From Cercis canadensis (lineage: Eukaryota > Streptophyta > Magnoliopsida > Fabales > Fabaceae), in assembly GCA_003255065.1 (NCBI GenBank), contig QAOA01000648.1, positions 65,678 through 129,677 of the forward strand: a DNA stretch of 64,000 nucleotides, read 5' to 3'. The position numbers and the translations under genes were made by a program. Positions within the stretch are counted from its first letter, which is position 1. Each line of letters starts with the position of its first letter. Shown here one piece after another: positions 36,021 to 46,568 of this stretch. The notes beneath the pieces were generated by a model. It worked only from the letters and a program-made list of their open reading frames with translations. It did not search any database and was not told where the DNA came from.

Positions 36021-36475
36021 TCGGTCTCCAATTCCATTAGTGCTGACTTCCATCCCATTGTACACTATGCAGGTCCTTTGGTATCCCAAAGCAGTCTACA
36101 ATGACATTGATTCTCTGGTTCTTAGGCTTGTTTGGAGTGGGAGTTCGAGTAATAAAGGCATCCATATAGCTAGGGGTGTAAACAAGACAACGTGGCTATG
36201 CTTGGAAAACAGGAGTGGGAGATGACTCAAAATTCTAACAAGCTTTGGGCTCAGATCTGGTCCACAAATATTTCTAGACTGATCACATTTTGAATTATAA
36301 TGATCCAATACATGCCTCCTACATTTGGAAATCTATCACCAAAGTTTATTCCTTGACCTCGTCAGGATTTCGCTTACAAAGTGGGCAATGGGAGTCTATT
36401 TCCTTATGGCATCATAATTACCCCCTCTCTCGAAGTTCTCATGTGTCACAGTTAGCACGAATGAGAATACTTTGA
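36020..36475 (+). mobile_element. LINE (L1-type) reverse transcriptase tail
   Basis: Matches the end of plant L1 reverse transcriptase: LTSIPLYTMQVLWYPKAV, followed by a Trp/Ser block (LVWSGSSSNKGIH) and further on FRLQSGQWESISLWHHNYPLS, the IGNG-SI-LW-DNW type motif. Frames change between these blocks (the first frame closes at 36223; the second block reads from about 36290), so it is not functional. The 5' part is missing, as is common for LINE copies. Confidence 0.7.
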
Positions 36476-36479
36476 GAGT

Positions 36480-37180
36480 GGGAAACATTATTAAAATGGT
36501 TTATCGGATCTGTGAAAATTTATTATAATACGTATGAGACTTGAACATTTATAGCTTTAAATTATTTTACTTGTAAATTTTTTAATAAACTATTAGCAAA
36601 AAGAAAAAATGTTAACCAACAATATAAATAAGTCTAAACTAAAATTATATGAATATAATGAGTGAATGTCTATTATATTAGGGGTAAGACTTGAACACTT
36701 ACACTTTTGAATAACTTTTATCAAAGGCAAAACTTTTTAAGCATAATTTACTTCAAGAGAACTTTTAATCTAAACGTTGAATCAATGAAATTCACCCTCT
36801 AAAAAGTTATACAATGGTATAAGTATGTCAATTCTTATACTCAATATTAGTGAATCTATGCTCAAATAAAACAAATAAAATAATAATAAAGTATGATAGT
36901 TGATAACATCATCTAACTTTATCAACAAAAGTTAAGGTAGGTGCCAGCATGCTTAGTAGACACATAATTTAATATGGGCATGGTTGCTTTAAATTCTACA
37001 AAATGCATCAGAATATGGCTTTGCATATTGGCCAAAAATGAAAAAAAGGGATATGGCTTTGCGTCAAGGTCTAGACAAGAATGTTGTTTGACCACTGTCA
37101 AAGTTGAAGTGCTCGTTCAGATAAGTATTTTTGGGCATTTTCTGATGGCTTATCTGTAGCCAGTATTACTCTCTCAACTC
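36480..37180. other. AT-rich intergenic DNA, nothing recognised
   Basis: No coding or repeat signature on either strand that I can support. Confidence 0.4.
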
Positions 37181-37184
37181 TCAT

Positions 37185-37195
37185 CTATATATATA
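37185..37195 (+). promoter_or_regulatory. TATA box and pyrimidine patch, candidate host promoter
   Basis: CTATATATATAG followed within 30 bases by a CT-rich patch (CGTCTCTCTTCTTCCTCACCC), the usual plant core-promoter arrangement. It lies 1.3 kb upstream of the RHD3-like N-terminal exon on the same strand. An ATG near 37320 gives only a 12-codon frame. Confidence 0.4.
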
Positions 37196-37350
37196 GTGAT
37201 TCGTCTCTCTTCTTCCTCACCCTCATTGACAATAGAAACCCTTGTATTTGCTAACTCCTCTTTTTGTGTTCTTGCACTTTTAGCATTCTGAAGCTAAAGA
37301 GCAAACTCGATTCTTAAGAATGAGTAGAACTCTGATTTCCCATCTATTTA

Positions 37351-37993
37351 ATTGAAGCACTGTCTGTTTTTCACAATTTATTCTTCTGCTTGATTATAAA
37401 GATAAATTTTGATCTTGCAGATTCTAGAGGTTCAAACAGGAAACCTTCGGGTAAGCGGGGAAAAGGTAATTGTGAAGAACTAACTCAGCCTAAAAGCTTA
37501 AGATGTTAGTAGAAAGTACAAGATACCATTTGGTTCTCTTTGATACTATGTCAAGAAACTTTCTCGCCTAAAGTTTAAGTGTTAGGTGAAGGATTAAAAA
37601 TAGTTTCATATCTAACCATGATTTTAATGAGATTTGGTTCTCAAATGAGAAGTTGGGGGGTTTTAGGATTACTGAGAGTATATGAGATTTTGATAATTTA
37701 TTAGTGTGTTTCTTAATGGACGTTTCACTTTGTTGTCTCTAATTGATCATTTTTTAGAGTCTACATCAATCTCAGCTAGTTGCTTTAAGAATTGATTCCA
37801 AAAAATTGGTTGAGATGAGATTAAAAGCTAGTTGAAAACGGGAGACAGAGTGTGTTCTTTCATTCATAATTGAAGCACTGTAAGTTCTTTCAAATTTATT
37901 CTTCTGCTTAATTATCAGGGTAAATTTTGATCTTGCAGATTCCAGAGGTTTACAAAGGAAAGGTTTGCCTAACCCAGAAAAAGGTAATTATTT
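37351..37993 (+). repeat. Diverged tandem duplication containing a 45-nt exon-like unit
   Basis: About 125 bases starting ATTGAAGCACTGT at 37351 recur 518 bases later at 37869. Each copy contains TTTTGATCTTGCAG, then a 45-nt unit (37421-37465 and 37939-37983) ending AAAAG/GTAATT. In one frame both units are open and alike (ILEVQTGNLRVSGEK and IPEVYKGKVCLTQKK). This looks like exon duplication in a 5' region; a third tiny exon-like unit lies at about 38259-38274. Whether it belongs to the RHD3-like gene is unknown. Confidence 0.5.
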
Positions 37994-38495
37994 AATTCTT
38001 TTTGACATGGTTTTAACTAAGAGAGCAAATTGGAGATTGTCAAGGGTATTTTAATAAGGGCCATTTTGGGATTCTTAAGTCCAAAAAGGGGCAGTTTATT
38101 TATTCTTTTAAGCCTTCGGAGGCTTAATAAATTGGAGATAAGGAGTATGTGTTCATTCATACAAGGACTTCGATAAATGAGTTTAGTTTAAGAATTGTGG
38201 TTAACTAATAATATTTTTAGTTATAAGAATGAATAATAATGAACCATTTGTATTTCAGGAAAAAAGAGAAAATGGTAATATTTATTTGTTAATGTTTACT
38301 TTTAATTAGTGAATGTAGTCTTGTCCTAATTATTCTAATTTACCACTTGCATTAGCTATTATTTGTTTTGGAAAAACCATGAAAAGTAAATCAGTTTATT
38401 TCTATAAATAATTTAATTTATTAATTTATTTGGCTTATGATGTTTTCCAACCAACGCCTACTCGTCAATGAGACACAAACATAAAATTCACCCCT

Positions 38496-38773
38496 CTAGC
38501 CAAGGTTGATGGTGATCTTGCTTTTCAACTAATCAATGGAAATGGCAACTTCAAGGATATGGGATTGAAAGATTTTGCTAGGGAAGTAAATCTCTACGAA
38601 TGTGGTTGTTCATATGCTATAGTCGCCATAATGTCCACAAAGTAGTGGTATGCATTATTCTTCATTCAATAAAATATTCTTACCACTCTTAATTTAGCCA
38701 TGACATCTAAGAGTACCACTTTTCCTATTATTTGGTTTCTACAGGGAAAAGCACATTACTTAATCATTTGTTT
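38496..38773 (+). pseudogene. RHD3-like: RHD3-like N-terminal GTPase exons, truncated
   Basis: Exon 38496-38647 reads AKVDGDLAFQLINGNGNF, then KDFAREVNLYECGCSYAIVAIM, matching the RHD3 start ([39 protein letters not shown]). A GTATGC donor at 38648 and a TTTCTACAG acceptor at 38744 lead to GKSTLLNHLF, completing the P-loop GPQSSGKS. At the P-loop, ATG is followed by TCCACAAAGTAGTG where GGTCCACAAAGTAGTG is expected, a 2-base loss that shifts the frame. No in-frame ATG precedes AKVDGD; the codon there is CTA at 38496. The exon is cut at about 38773 by a Copia fragment. A dead copy. Confidence 0.85.
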
Positions 38774-39205
38774 CTCTTTGTAGTCAATGCCTGGGCATTG
38801 AGAATAGCCCTTGGCAACTAAGCAAGCCTTGTACCTATCAATGGTGCCATATGGTTTTCTTTTGATAAGGTAAACCCACTTGCAACCAATAATGTTGGCA
38901 TGGGAAGGGGGAGAAACAAGAGACCATGTACCATTGGAAAGCAATGCATCAAATTCAAGGGACATGACAAGGCGCCAATCATGGGATTGAAGGGCTTGGG
39001 TGAGACAAGTGGGTTCTAGGGAAGAAGAAAGAGGATATGTGTTTGCTTGGAGGGAGAAGAGTTTTTTGGGTTTGAAGATGTTATTTTGGGAACGAGTAGT
39101 AACTCTTTTGGATGGGGGAGAAGGTTGGATGGCTAGGTTGGGGGTGGAAGAGGGTGTATAGCTGGTGAAGAGGGAAGGAGAAATGTTTGAGGTAACGAAC
39201 CCATG
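38774..39205 (-). mobile_element. Copia scrap (integrase end to reverse transcriptase start), minus strand
   Basis: On the minus strand: a Ser/Pro-rich linker, then LLSNGTWSLVSPP, GCKWVYLIKRKPYG and LVAKGYSQCPGIDY, the first reverse transcriptase motifs. It joins the RHD3-like P-loop exon on one side and the CACTA element on the other. No LTRs. A broken fragment. Confidence 0.75.
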
Positions 39206-39319
39206 TCTGTGAGAAATTCCGTGGTAAATTGTTTTTTTATATTTTTTTTAGGCTCAAATGACTTTATTTTTTATAAACATTTAATCAAATTAATAAACAA
39301 AAGTAAATGAAATATAATA

Positions 39320-40942
39320 TTAATTAAAATAAAAAATGTTATACAATATAAAAAAAAATACAATGGAAAGCCCTAAGCAATACTCCTCCTCGTCTGTCCC
39401 CAAGTCCTGATCTACAACATCGTGATAGTCAAGAGGTGATTGTGGGGTCAAATCGGATGCTGGACCCTGGGATTGCTGCAGTAAGTCTCCCAACATAGTT
39501 GTGAGCTCCTCTGTGAATATCCTAGTGGCATCCAATGCCTGGGCCACTGGGCAAAGGCGAGCCACTTCCTGTTGTAAGCTGGCCACCTGGGTCAGCACCT
39601 CAGACATCTGAGAATCCGACTGCTGGGAGGGCTGGGTAGGCTGTGAGTTGGCGAAGTCCAATACGCTGGCCTCAGAGCCCATGCCATAAATTCGGCCTTT
39701 CTTATTCTTCCCATCGACGACATCAAGCCATATCTCGGTGTCATCAACAAAAGAGGAAGAGGACTGGACCTAGCTCTCAGACCCACGCCCCAAAAAAATA
39801 ATATGCGTAGGTAAAATAATTAGGTTAGTAGAAAATACATACATGTAACTGAGAAAAAGATTGAAGAACAATTTTAATTCTTACATAGGTGGACTCTACC
39901 TATTGATGGACCCAACCCTTAGGGGAGCTGCGTGAAGGTAACGAAAAAACTTCGGAGTGTTTGGCTCTCTCCCCAACTCTTCATCTATAAAAAAAAACTT
40001 CAATTGTTAGTAAATATAAATTGACATATCTCAAATTTCACAATATTATTAAATAAAACACTTACTAGCCTCCATTTTTATTTGGAAATGGTGATAGAGC
40101 CAACCCGGTGAAAGGTGTTCCCCTGATCCAAGGAACGGTTTTTCTTATTACTCTCAGAGATGGCCCTATACTCTTGAGACACCCATCTGGCTCTGAGGAC
40201 CTCAAGTATAGTAGGCGACAACCATTAGTCCCTGGACTTCCCGATCTTGATGTATTGGAAACAGGTGCGAAGGTTGTCAGAACACTTAAAGGGCCAAATC
40301 TTACTGGCTCCAATGTTGGGGCTCCCAAACACATTTTCTCAGCATTAGAAAACAGAAGATCAATATTAGTAAATATATATACCAACTGGTTTAGAATAAA
40401 GTAAAATCAAATAATTGTTAACTTGAACTTTGTCCACCAGAGTTCTTTCACCTTATCAAGAACTGAGGTGAAGTCCAACCGCAACTGCTCAATTTTTGAC
40501 TTGTAGATAGCTGAAATGTAGTCACGGGCTCCTTGGAAGGCATAAAGCCGCAAAAAAAAAAATTAATTGTTAAGTATTAGAAATAATTAATAATAAATCT
40601 TTTAAAAAAATGTTAACTATTAGAATTAACTTACTCCTTCCTCTCATGTGGCTCCATAAACAACCAAACATCAGCTAGTCGGGAGCCCAGACATGGTGAG
40701 TTCGAAATCGATGGACTCACATGCAATGACCCTCCATTGGCCAACGATGCGGAGTCTGGGGTGGCGGCTCCTGAAGACCCCTCGTGCGTCATAGTTTGTG
40801 ATAGTGTGTGCGCTAACCCTGAGGTCGGTATAAACAAAAACAAGGCTGGCTCAGCCTGAGAAGGCCAAGCAATAGCCTTGCCTTTGTCCCTCCTAGATGG
40901 TGGCCCACCTGTAGGAGATGCACATTTCGGCTGGTTTGACAT
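39320..40942 (-). pseudogene. TNPA-like gene (plant Ptta/En/Spm domain) of CACTA element 2
   Basis: Minus-strand exons in order. 40942 to about 40637: MSNQPKCASPTGGPPSRRDK, Ser/Pro-rich head. About 40555-40430: GARDYISAIYKSKIEQL, VKELWWTKFK. About 40345-40078: WVSQEYRAISESNKKNRSLD, RVGSITI. About 39985-39900: DEELGREPNTPKFF. About 39780-39320: VDGKNKKGRIYGMGSEAS, then a Gln/Leu coiled coil and an acidic end (DQDLGTDEEEY). Block order and signatures equal those of the first CACTA element. In the family the protein binds subterminal repeats. It may be closer to intact than copy 1, although I could not verify every splice site. Confidence 0.7.
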
Positions 40943-41012
40943 CTGTCATACAATTTAAATAAAACTATTGAAATAATTAGTACAATAAAACCACTAATTC
41001 CTAAATCAACAA

Positions 41013-41215
41013 ACTTTAAATCCTAAACCCTAACCCTTAAACCTTAACCTTGAACCTTAAACTCCAAATCATAAACCTAAACCCCAAAACCTCAAACCTA
41101 AACTCTAAGTCCTATACTCCTAAACCTCAAATCACTAAATCCTTAAAACCTAAACCTTAAATTCTTGACCCCTAAATCGTATACCCTAAATCCCTAAATA
41201 ATAAACCAAAAATTA
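41013..41215. repeat. Degenerate telomere-like tract (CCCTAAA)n
   Basis: About 200 bases made almost wholly of CCTAAA, CCTTAAA, CCCTAA and ACCCTAAAC variants, for example TCCTAAACCCTAACCCTTAA at the left end and ATACCCTAAATCCCTAAATA at the right. It lies inside the CACTA element, upstream of its gene. Units are too diverged for a recent telomere event. Confidence 0.75.
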
Positions 41216-41909
41216 GGCAAAGTCTCTCCTAAAAATTGAACATTCTATGAATTTAAAATTTCACACAATTCAACCGAAACACGAACCTTAAATTACAATT
41301 TATTCTAACATACATAATTACATAGCAGTAAAGGTAAAAAATTATACAACAATTGAAAAAATTACAAAATTATTTCTACACCATTGAAAAAATTCAAAAA
41401 AAAAAAAAATTCTAGAAGGATTCAACATCAAGAATATAACAAAATTGAGTTCCTAATCTTAACAAATGATATATATTTCATTATCAATTTCACTATCTAT
41501 CAACCTACACTATTAATCTAAAATAAGCAATAAACATTTTAAACAGCTAAATCCTATAATGTTCATGGTAACTGAAATAAAATTACTCATACAAAATGCA
41601 TAAAAATTCATAGATAAGAGATGAGTATAGGAACCTACCTCAATGAGCATAAACCTCAAAATCTGAATCAATAGACTCGAAGTAGGGGGCTTGCGGTGCA
41701 AAACCAAGCTTTGGAGGTTGAAATGGTGTTGATTTGCTCTTGGGGGAGAGAAAGGACAGAGGAGAATGAAGGAGAGGGAGGAAGGTTTAAAAATGGAAAT
41801 GGAGGCTGCGGCTGTACGAGAGAAAAGATAAATAGTTTTCCTCATGAAATTTCTTACGAGCAAAGTCCCTGAGAAACGTAACCCTAGAATTCAAATTTTA
41901 AGTGAAATG

Positions 41910-42219
41910 GTGCGTAGTGATTTATCACGGACTTTCTCATAGATTTTCTCTCGGCGCTAGCATTCTGCGAGAAAGTTTGTGAGAAAATATGTATTTTCTC
42001 ATAGACATAGTTCGTGAGAATGGTCAATGCATTTATGGTTATAGTTGGGGCACCAATTATGACGGATTTTCTCACAGATTTTTCTCACAGTCAGCTCTGT
42101 CCGTGAGAAATCCGGTGAGAGAATCCTAATAGTCATATTCCATGAGAAAATCTGTGAGAAATTGCGTGATTTTCTCACGAATTATTATTCTGTGAGAAAA
42201 AGCAATTTTACTTGTAGTA
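41910..42219. repeat. CACTA element 2 subterminal repeats (TCTGTGAGAAA)
   Basis: At least ten copies of a CTGTGAGAAA / TTTCTCACAG motif and close variants, in both orientations, within 300 bases of the terminus. The motif differs entirely from the TTCCAACGG motif of the first CACTA element, so the two belong to different families. Confidence 0.8.
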
Positions 42220-44021
42220 TTGGTTGCAAATGGGTTTACCGAGTTAAAAGGAAACAAAATGGCTCCATTGACCGTTACAAGACTTGCCTTGTTGCCAAGG
42301 GCTATTCATAGCGTCCTTTGCTTGACTACAAAAATACCTTCAGCCCCGTTGTCAAACCTCAAACCAAAAAGGTAGTTCTCTCCATTGCACTTTATCATAG
42401 TTGGCCCAAAAAATACATGGACGTCAATAACGCATTCCTTCAAGGCACTTTTCAAGAGGATGTGTACATGTGTCAACCTTAAAGACACATTGACTCTCCC
42501 AATCCCTCATTTGTGTGCAAGTTAAACAAAGCCATCTATGGCTAGAAACAAGCACCACATGTGTGGTACAAAGAACTGGCTCGGTATTTCCTCTCCTAGG
42601 GATTTGTCAACTCTCTCTCAGATGGCTCCTTGTTCATATATAACAAATATGGTATAATTGCATATTTTCTTGTTTATGTGGATGACTTGCTGCTCACTAG
42701 TAATCATGCTAGATTTTTGTCTACATTTTGTATGCATCTTGCCTTACATTTTTCTCTAAAGGATCTTGGTACACCATCTTACTTTCTTGGGGTTGAGTTT
42801 CTCTCTCAGGGAAATGGCATTTTTTATTTTTATCTCAACACAAGTATATCCATGATCTTTTAGAGAAATTCAAGATGGCCGATGCCAAAGGAGCCACTAC
42901 ACCCATGTCCACCTTGTATGCATCTTGTCTTACATTTTTCTCTAAAGGATCTTGGTACACCTTCTTACTTTCTTGGGGTTGAGTTTCTCTCTCAAGAAAA
43001 TGGCATTTTTTATTTTTATCTCAACACAAGTATATCCATGATCTCTTAGAGAAATTCAAGATGGCCGATGCCAAAGGAGCCACTACACCCATGTCCACCT
43101 TGGTCTCCCTATCTCTTGATGATGGTTATTCTCCAACCTAACCAACAGAATACCAAAGCATTATTGGAGCTCTTCAATATCTTTCTTTGACTTGCCCTGA
43201 CATTGATTATGCAGTGAATAAACTCTCTCAATTTATGCATAAACCAACTGTCAACCATCTTACTATACTCAAGATAGTTCTTTGGTATCTCAACACCACA
43301 TTTCACTTCGATCTTCAACTTAAAAAGATTTGCTAGCTTCCGCTCTTTGCCTTTTCAAATACAGATTGGGCTGGTGATCTTAATGACTGCACCTCTACTT
43401 CAGCTCACCTATTCTTCATGGGGTCTAATGTTTTATCTTGTCCATCCAAGACACAAAGAAGTGTAGCTCAGTCCAGCATAGAAGCCGAGTACAGATATGT
43501 TGCATCCACCACTACATAGCTCATGTGGCTCACTAATCTTTTGAAAGAACTCAGTATCACTCTTGCTAGTTCATCCATTATGTTTTGTGATAATGTTGGT
43601 GTTATTTACCTATGTGCAAACCCAGTCTTTCATTCAAGGATAAAACATATTTCACTTGATTATCATTTTGTACGGGAAAAGGTTTAAGCCAATCAATTAC
43701 AAGTATATAATGTTTCAACTAAAGATCAACTTGCAGACATTCTCACCAAACTACTTCCGACTTCTACCTTTTGCAAACTCAGAGACATGATTGGCGTCTT
43801 TGATGGGTCCACCATCTTGTGGGGATGTGATAGAACTACTAATATAACCACCTCCTAGAATATCTAGGGTTGTTGAATAGCATTCAAATGTTTGAATTGT
43901 AGTTACATAGATTTAGGGTTATCTTTAAGATCCTTTTTTTTGAGTGTTTTTGAATACTTGTAAAGGTATACATATAGCCATACATTTAGTAATGAAAGTC
44001 AAGTTCATTTCATTTCATTCA
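42220..44021 (+). mobile_element. Copia retrotransposon, 3' half with LTR, broken
   Basis: Begins inside reverse transcriptase (GCKWVYRVKRKQNGS) at the CACTA border. It continues through YVDDLLLTSN near 42680, RNase H (SVAQSSIEAEYR near 43470; DQLADILTK near 43735) and a candidate 3' LTR from 43827 (TGTGATAGAAC) to about 44021. It holds an internal 186-bp tandem duplication. Roughly eight or more breaks. Confidence 0.8.
42731..43102 (+). repeat. 186-bp tandem duplication inside the Copia fossil
   Basis: Units 42731-42916 and 42917-43102 both begin TATGCATCTTG and end TCCACCTTG, with only a handful of differences. The duplicated piece spans the end of the reverse transcriptase region. Confidence 0.9.
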
Positions 44022-44161
44022 TCTACTTCTTTAAATACAAGACTAATTTGGATTTATAGGATCCCATTTATATAAGATCTTTAGAATTTTACTTTCTATG
44101 TACCAAGCAAGTCACATATCATTAGATACAGTGTTTTCATCCTAGAATAATACAAGATAAT
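44022..44161. other. Short AT-rich flank
   Basis: Sequence between the Copia LTR and the first large LTR-like copy. Nothing recognised. Confidence 0.4.
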
Positions 44162-45253
44162 TGTCACAACGTACCCGAAGGTCACTACGATGCAAATGAC
44201 AGACTTTTAAAAAAATTAGTTTTCAAAGAAAACTTGGAGTCGCCACTAATTGTATTAAGAAAATGAAGAATAATTGGAAAACCCCATTTATTTTTTTTTT
44301 TCAAAAAAAAAATAGTTTGCAAACCAGAGATGGTTCGGGAGTGTGTTTGTGTGTGGGGAAGGTGTTAGGCAACCCCCAACACCCGTCTAAATGACGGTTA
44401 TCCGAAATTAATTGCACAAATATAATATGGCCCACAAATGTGTATTTTATTTATCCCAAAATAAAAAAAAAAGTATTATAAGAATATCTGACAAAAATAA
44501 AGACAGAGAATTTAAACGTGCAATGCATGATTTTTCTTCCATGACCTAAATCCTTCTACCCCTTTCTCGCATAAAGTGCCTTCTAGGGTGGCGCTACCTT
44601 CACCTAGTTTGGATAAACAAAGCTATTCCATAAAGGAATCAGACTCGATCTATCCTCCCATGATAAGTGAAGGAGGCTACAAATACTACGCGGCACAGAT
44701 ATATATTTCAAATGAATGCAATGCATGGATTTACAATTTTACAACACTTTCCCATGTGCAATAGGGGAGGGGGCTACATAATTGGCAAATGCAATCAAAA
44801 TAAACAAGAGCTCTCCAAGCTTCCGAACCACCTTATGGTTTTGTTAGGGGCCCATGGATCGTGGCTCTCTCTCACATAGAACACACATTAGATGACTCGA
44901 AAAGAGAAATTAAAGATGACATAGGACTAAGCAAGTGAGCAGCCACAACACATCACAATAAATGAGAAGATAAAGCAAGGAACATGTCAACTTATAGTGA
45001 AAAGGCATACAATATTAAAGCACATGTGGCAGCCATTAAGAGTCAAAATAAAATCATGGAAATAACACGCAAACTAGGGCAACAACATTTAGTTAAACAT
45101 GGCAGTCAACATACACTCCTAATTAACATAAAACCCCTAAGCCAAACATCAATGGGAAAATCAAGAATTGAGCTCAAGAGTAAAACAAATCAAAACCAAA
45201 ACAAAGATAGAACAAAATAAAAATCATAGCATGCAAGTGGTCCTGAAAAGAAG
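44162..45253 (-). repeat. Large TGTCAC-family LTR, copy A (left part)
   Basis: Begins TGTCACAACGTACCCGAAGG, as does copy B at 58599, and aligns with it through GGAGTCGCCACYAATTGTATT, GGTTCGGGAGT, GGGGAAGGTGTTAGGCA and ATAAGTGAAGGAG. It is cut at 45253 by the Athila insertion and should resume at 62181. Orientation is judged from the other strand, which starts with an LTR-like TGTAGATACCG in copy B and ends with the GTGGCGACTCC motif common in Gypsy LTR ends. Confidence 0.7.
45249..45253. repeat. Target-site duplication of the Athila element (left)
   Basis: AGAAG directly before the LTR start TGATACTTG. The identical AGAAG follows the 3' LTR at 62181-62185. Confidence 0.85.
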
Positions 45254-45459
45254 TGATACTTGTCTTTTAGGACTATAAAAACCATGTTTTAATATTGAAT
45301 TCCTACCTACATTGTGAGCAAATCCTCATTAAACATGGTATTTAATCCATGAATTGGTGTTGTCAAGTACTAAGATGTTTAATTAGGAAAAAGGAAGAAG
45401 TTGGAAGCAATCCATGAAGCAAATGGCAAGGAAACCAGTCTCATACAAAGTTTTCATGA

Positions 45460-45650
45460 GGACACGGGCAGGAACACGAATGTGTTTCCCCCATGTCGAA
45501 CATCCAGAAGTTGCTGCTCAAGCTTATGGACAGACACAACCAAGACAAGATCAGACATGGTCGTGTCTGGTCCGTGTTTGATGACCAGGAAAGCACCTTA
45601 AGTGACACGGCCAAGTCCTGAAATAGAACACGGCTGTGTCAGAGCCGTGT
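45460..45650 (+). repeat. ACACGGCCGTGT box cluster in U3 of the 5' LTR
   Basis: Repeated half-sites and full palindromes of ACACGG/CCGTGT (GACACGGGC, GACATGGTCGTGTC, TCCGTGTTTG, GACACGGCCAAG, AACACGGCTGTGTC, AGCCGTGTTCG) in an AT-rich LTR, ending about 40 bases before the TATA box. Confidence 0.85.
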
Positions 45651-45689
45651 TCGAGCTATTTCTGATGAGAAGACCTAATTCCACAGAAG

Positions 45690-45697
45690 TATAAATA
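45690..45697 (+). promoter_or_regulatory. TATA box of the Athila 5' LTR
   Basis: TATAAATA in the context GAAGTATAAATAGGAATC; the copy in the 3' LTR is at 57716-57723. It lies just after the palindromic box cluster and before an AG-rich leader. Confidence 0.8.
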
Positions 45698-46568
45698 GGA
45701 ATCTGATGCATGGGATTAGGAGGCCATACTTGGGAAGAAAAGGAGGAGAGGAGCTAGAGCACGAAGAGGGGCAATTGGGACTCGATCGACATCTAGTTTC
45801 TTTTCTTCTTCTCATGTTATGTTGAATTTTATCTGCTTAATGTTATTGAATTCAGTCATGAGTAGCTAACCTCTTAGTGTTAGGGGTTTGATGTAATTCA
45901 TTTGTAATGAGGTTTCCAGACTGAATGAACTTGTTTTAGTACAATTCTTCTTATTGAATGGAATTTACTATTATTAATGCGTTTAAATGACTGGCCTCCA
46001 TTTGAATAGTTAAAGATTCGTTTCGATGTTAGGAATAGTAAGATACGAATATGCTTCTGTGAATTCTGTCCTGAATTGAGTTAATCTAGGAATAGATAAC
46101 TTAGTTTAGGTGGTATTGAATTAGTTTCCTAAAGCTTAATCACCTATACTAATTAATTGTGTCAAGGAATTGGACAATTAATTAAGATAGGAAGGATTGT
46201 TTCACCAAGGGATTGGGTTCAATCACATTAGGGAAAGTAACCAACAACAAATGAATTGTAACTGGAATAATTAGTTCAGTACTGATCCCAAGGTTACTTT
46301 GTCTATGAAGTAACCGAATTTGTAAGCGAATGAAATCAACCGCTAACCTTCTCATTCTTATCATCAACCTCACAGTTAAATTGCTATTTAACATTGTTTA
46401 CGTAATTGTTTGAGTTTTGCTACTTAGTTAATTACATTAGTCATTTTTAGGCTGCCTTCAATCCAAAGTGTTATTTCTTCCAAATAGAACTAGTATTTGA
46501 GAAATTGGTAGTTGCTTGCGTTAAGCCCTGAGGATGATACTCTACTCATTTATTACTACTTGTGTGAC

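Larger units (their letters stand above)
39206..42219 (-). mobile_element. Second CACTA element, minus strand, TNPA-like gene only
   Basis: The right edge (element start on the minus strand) reads ACTACAAGTAAAATTGC after its first base, a CACTACAAG-type terminus, and is bordered by a field of TCTGTGAGAAA subterminal repeats (41910-42219). One repeat copy also occurs at the left edge (about 39210), where the terminal CACTA itself is not visible. It encodes a TNPA-like gene (39320-40942) but no tnp2 transposase, so it would depend on another element. It lies between two Copia scraps in opposite orientation. Confidence 0.75.
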
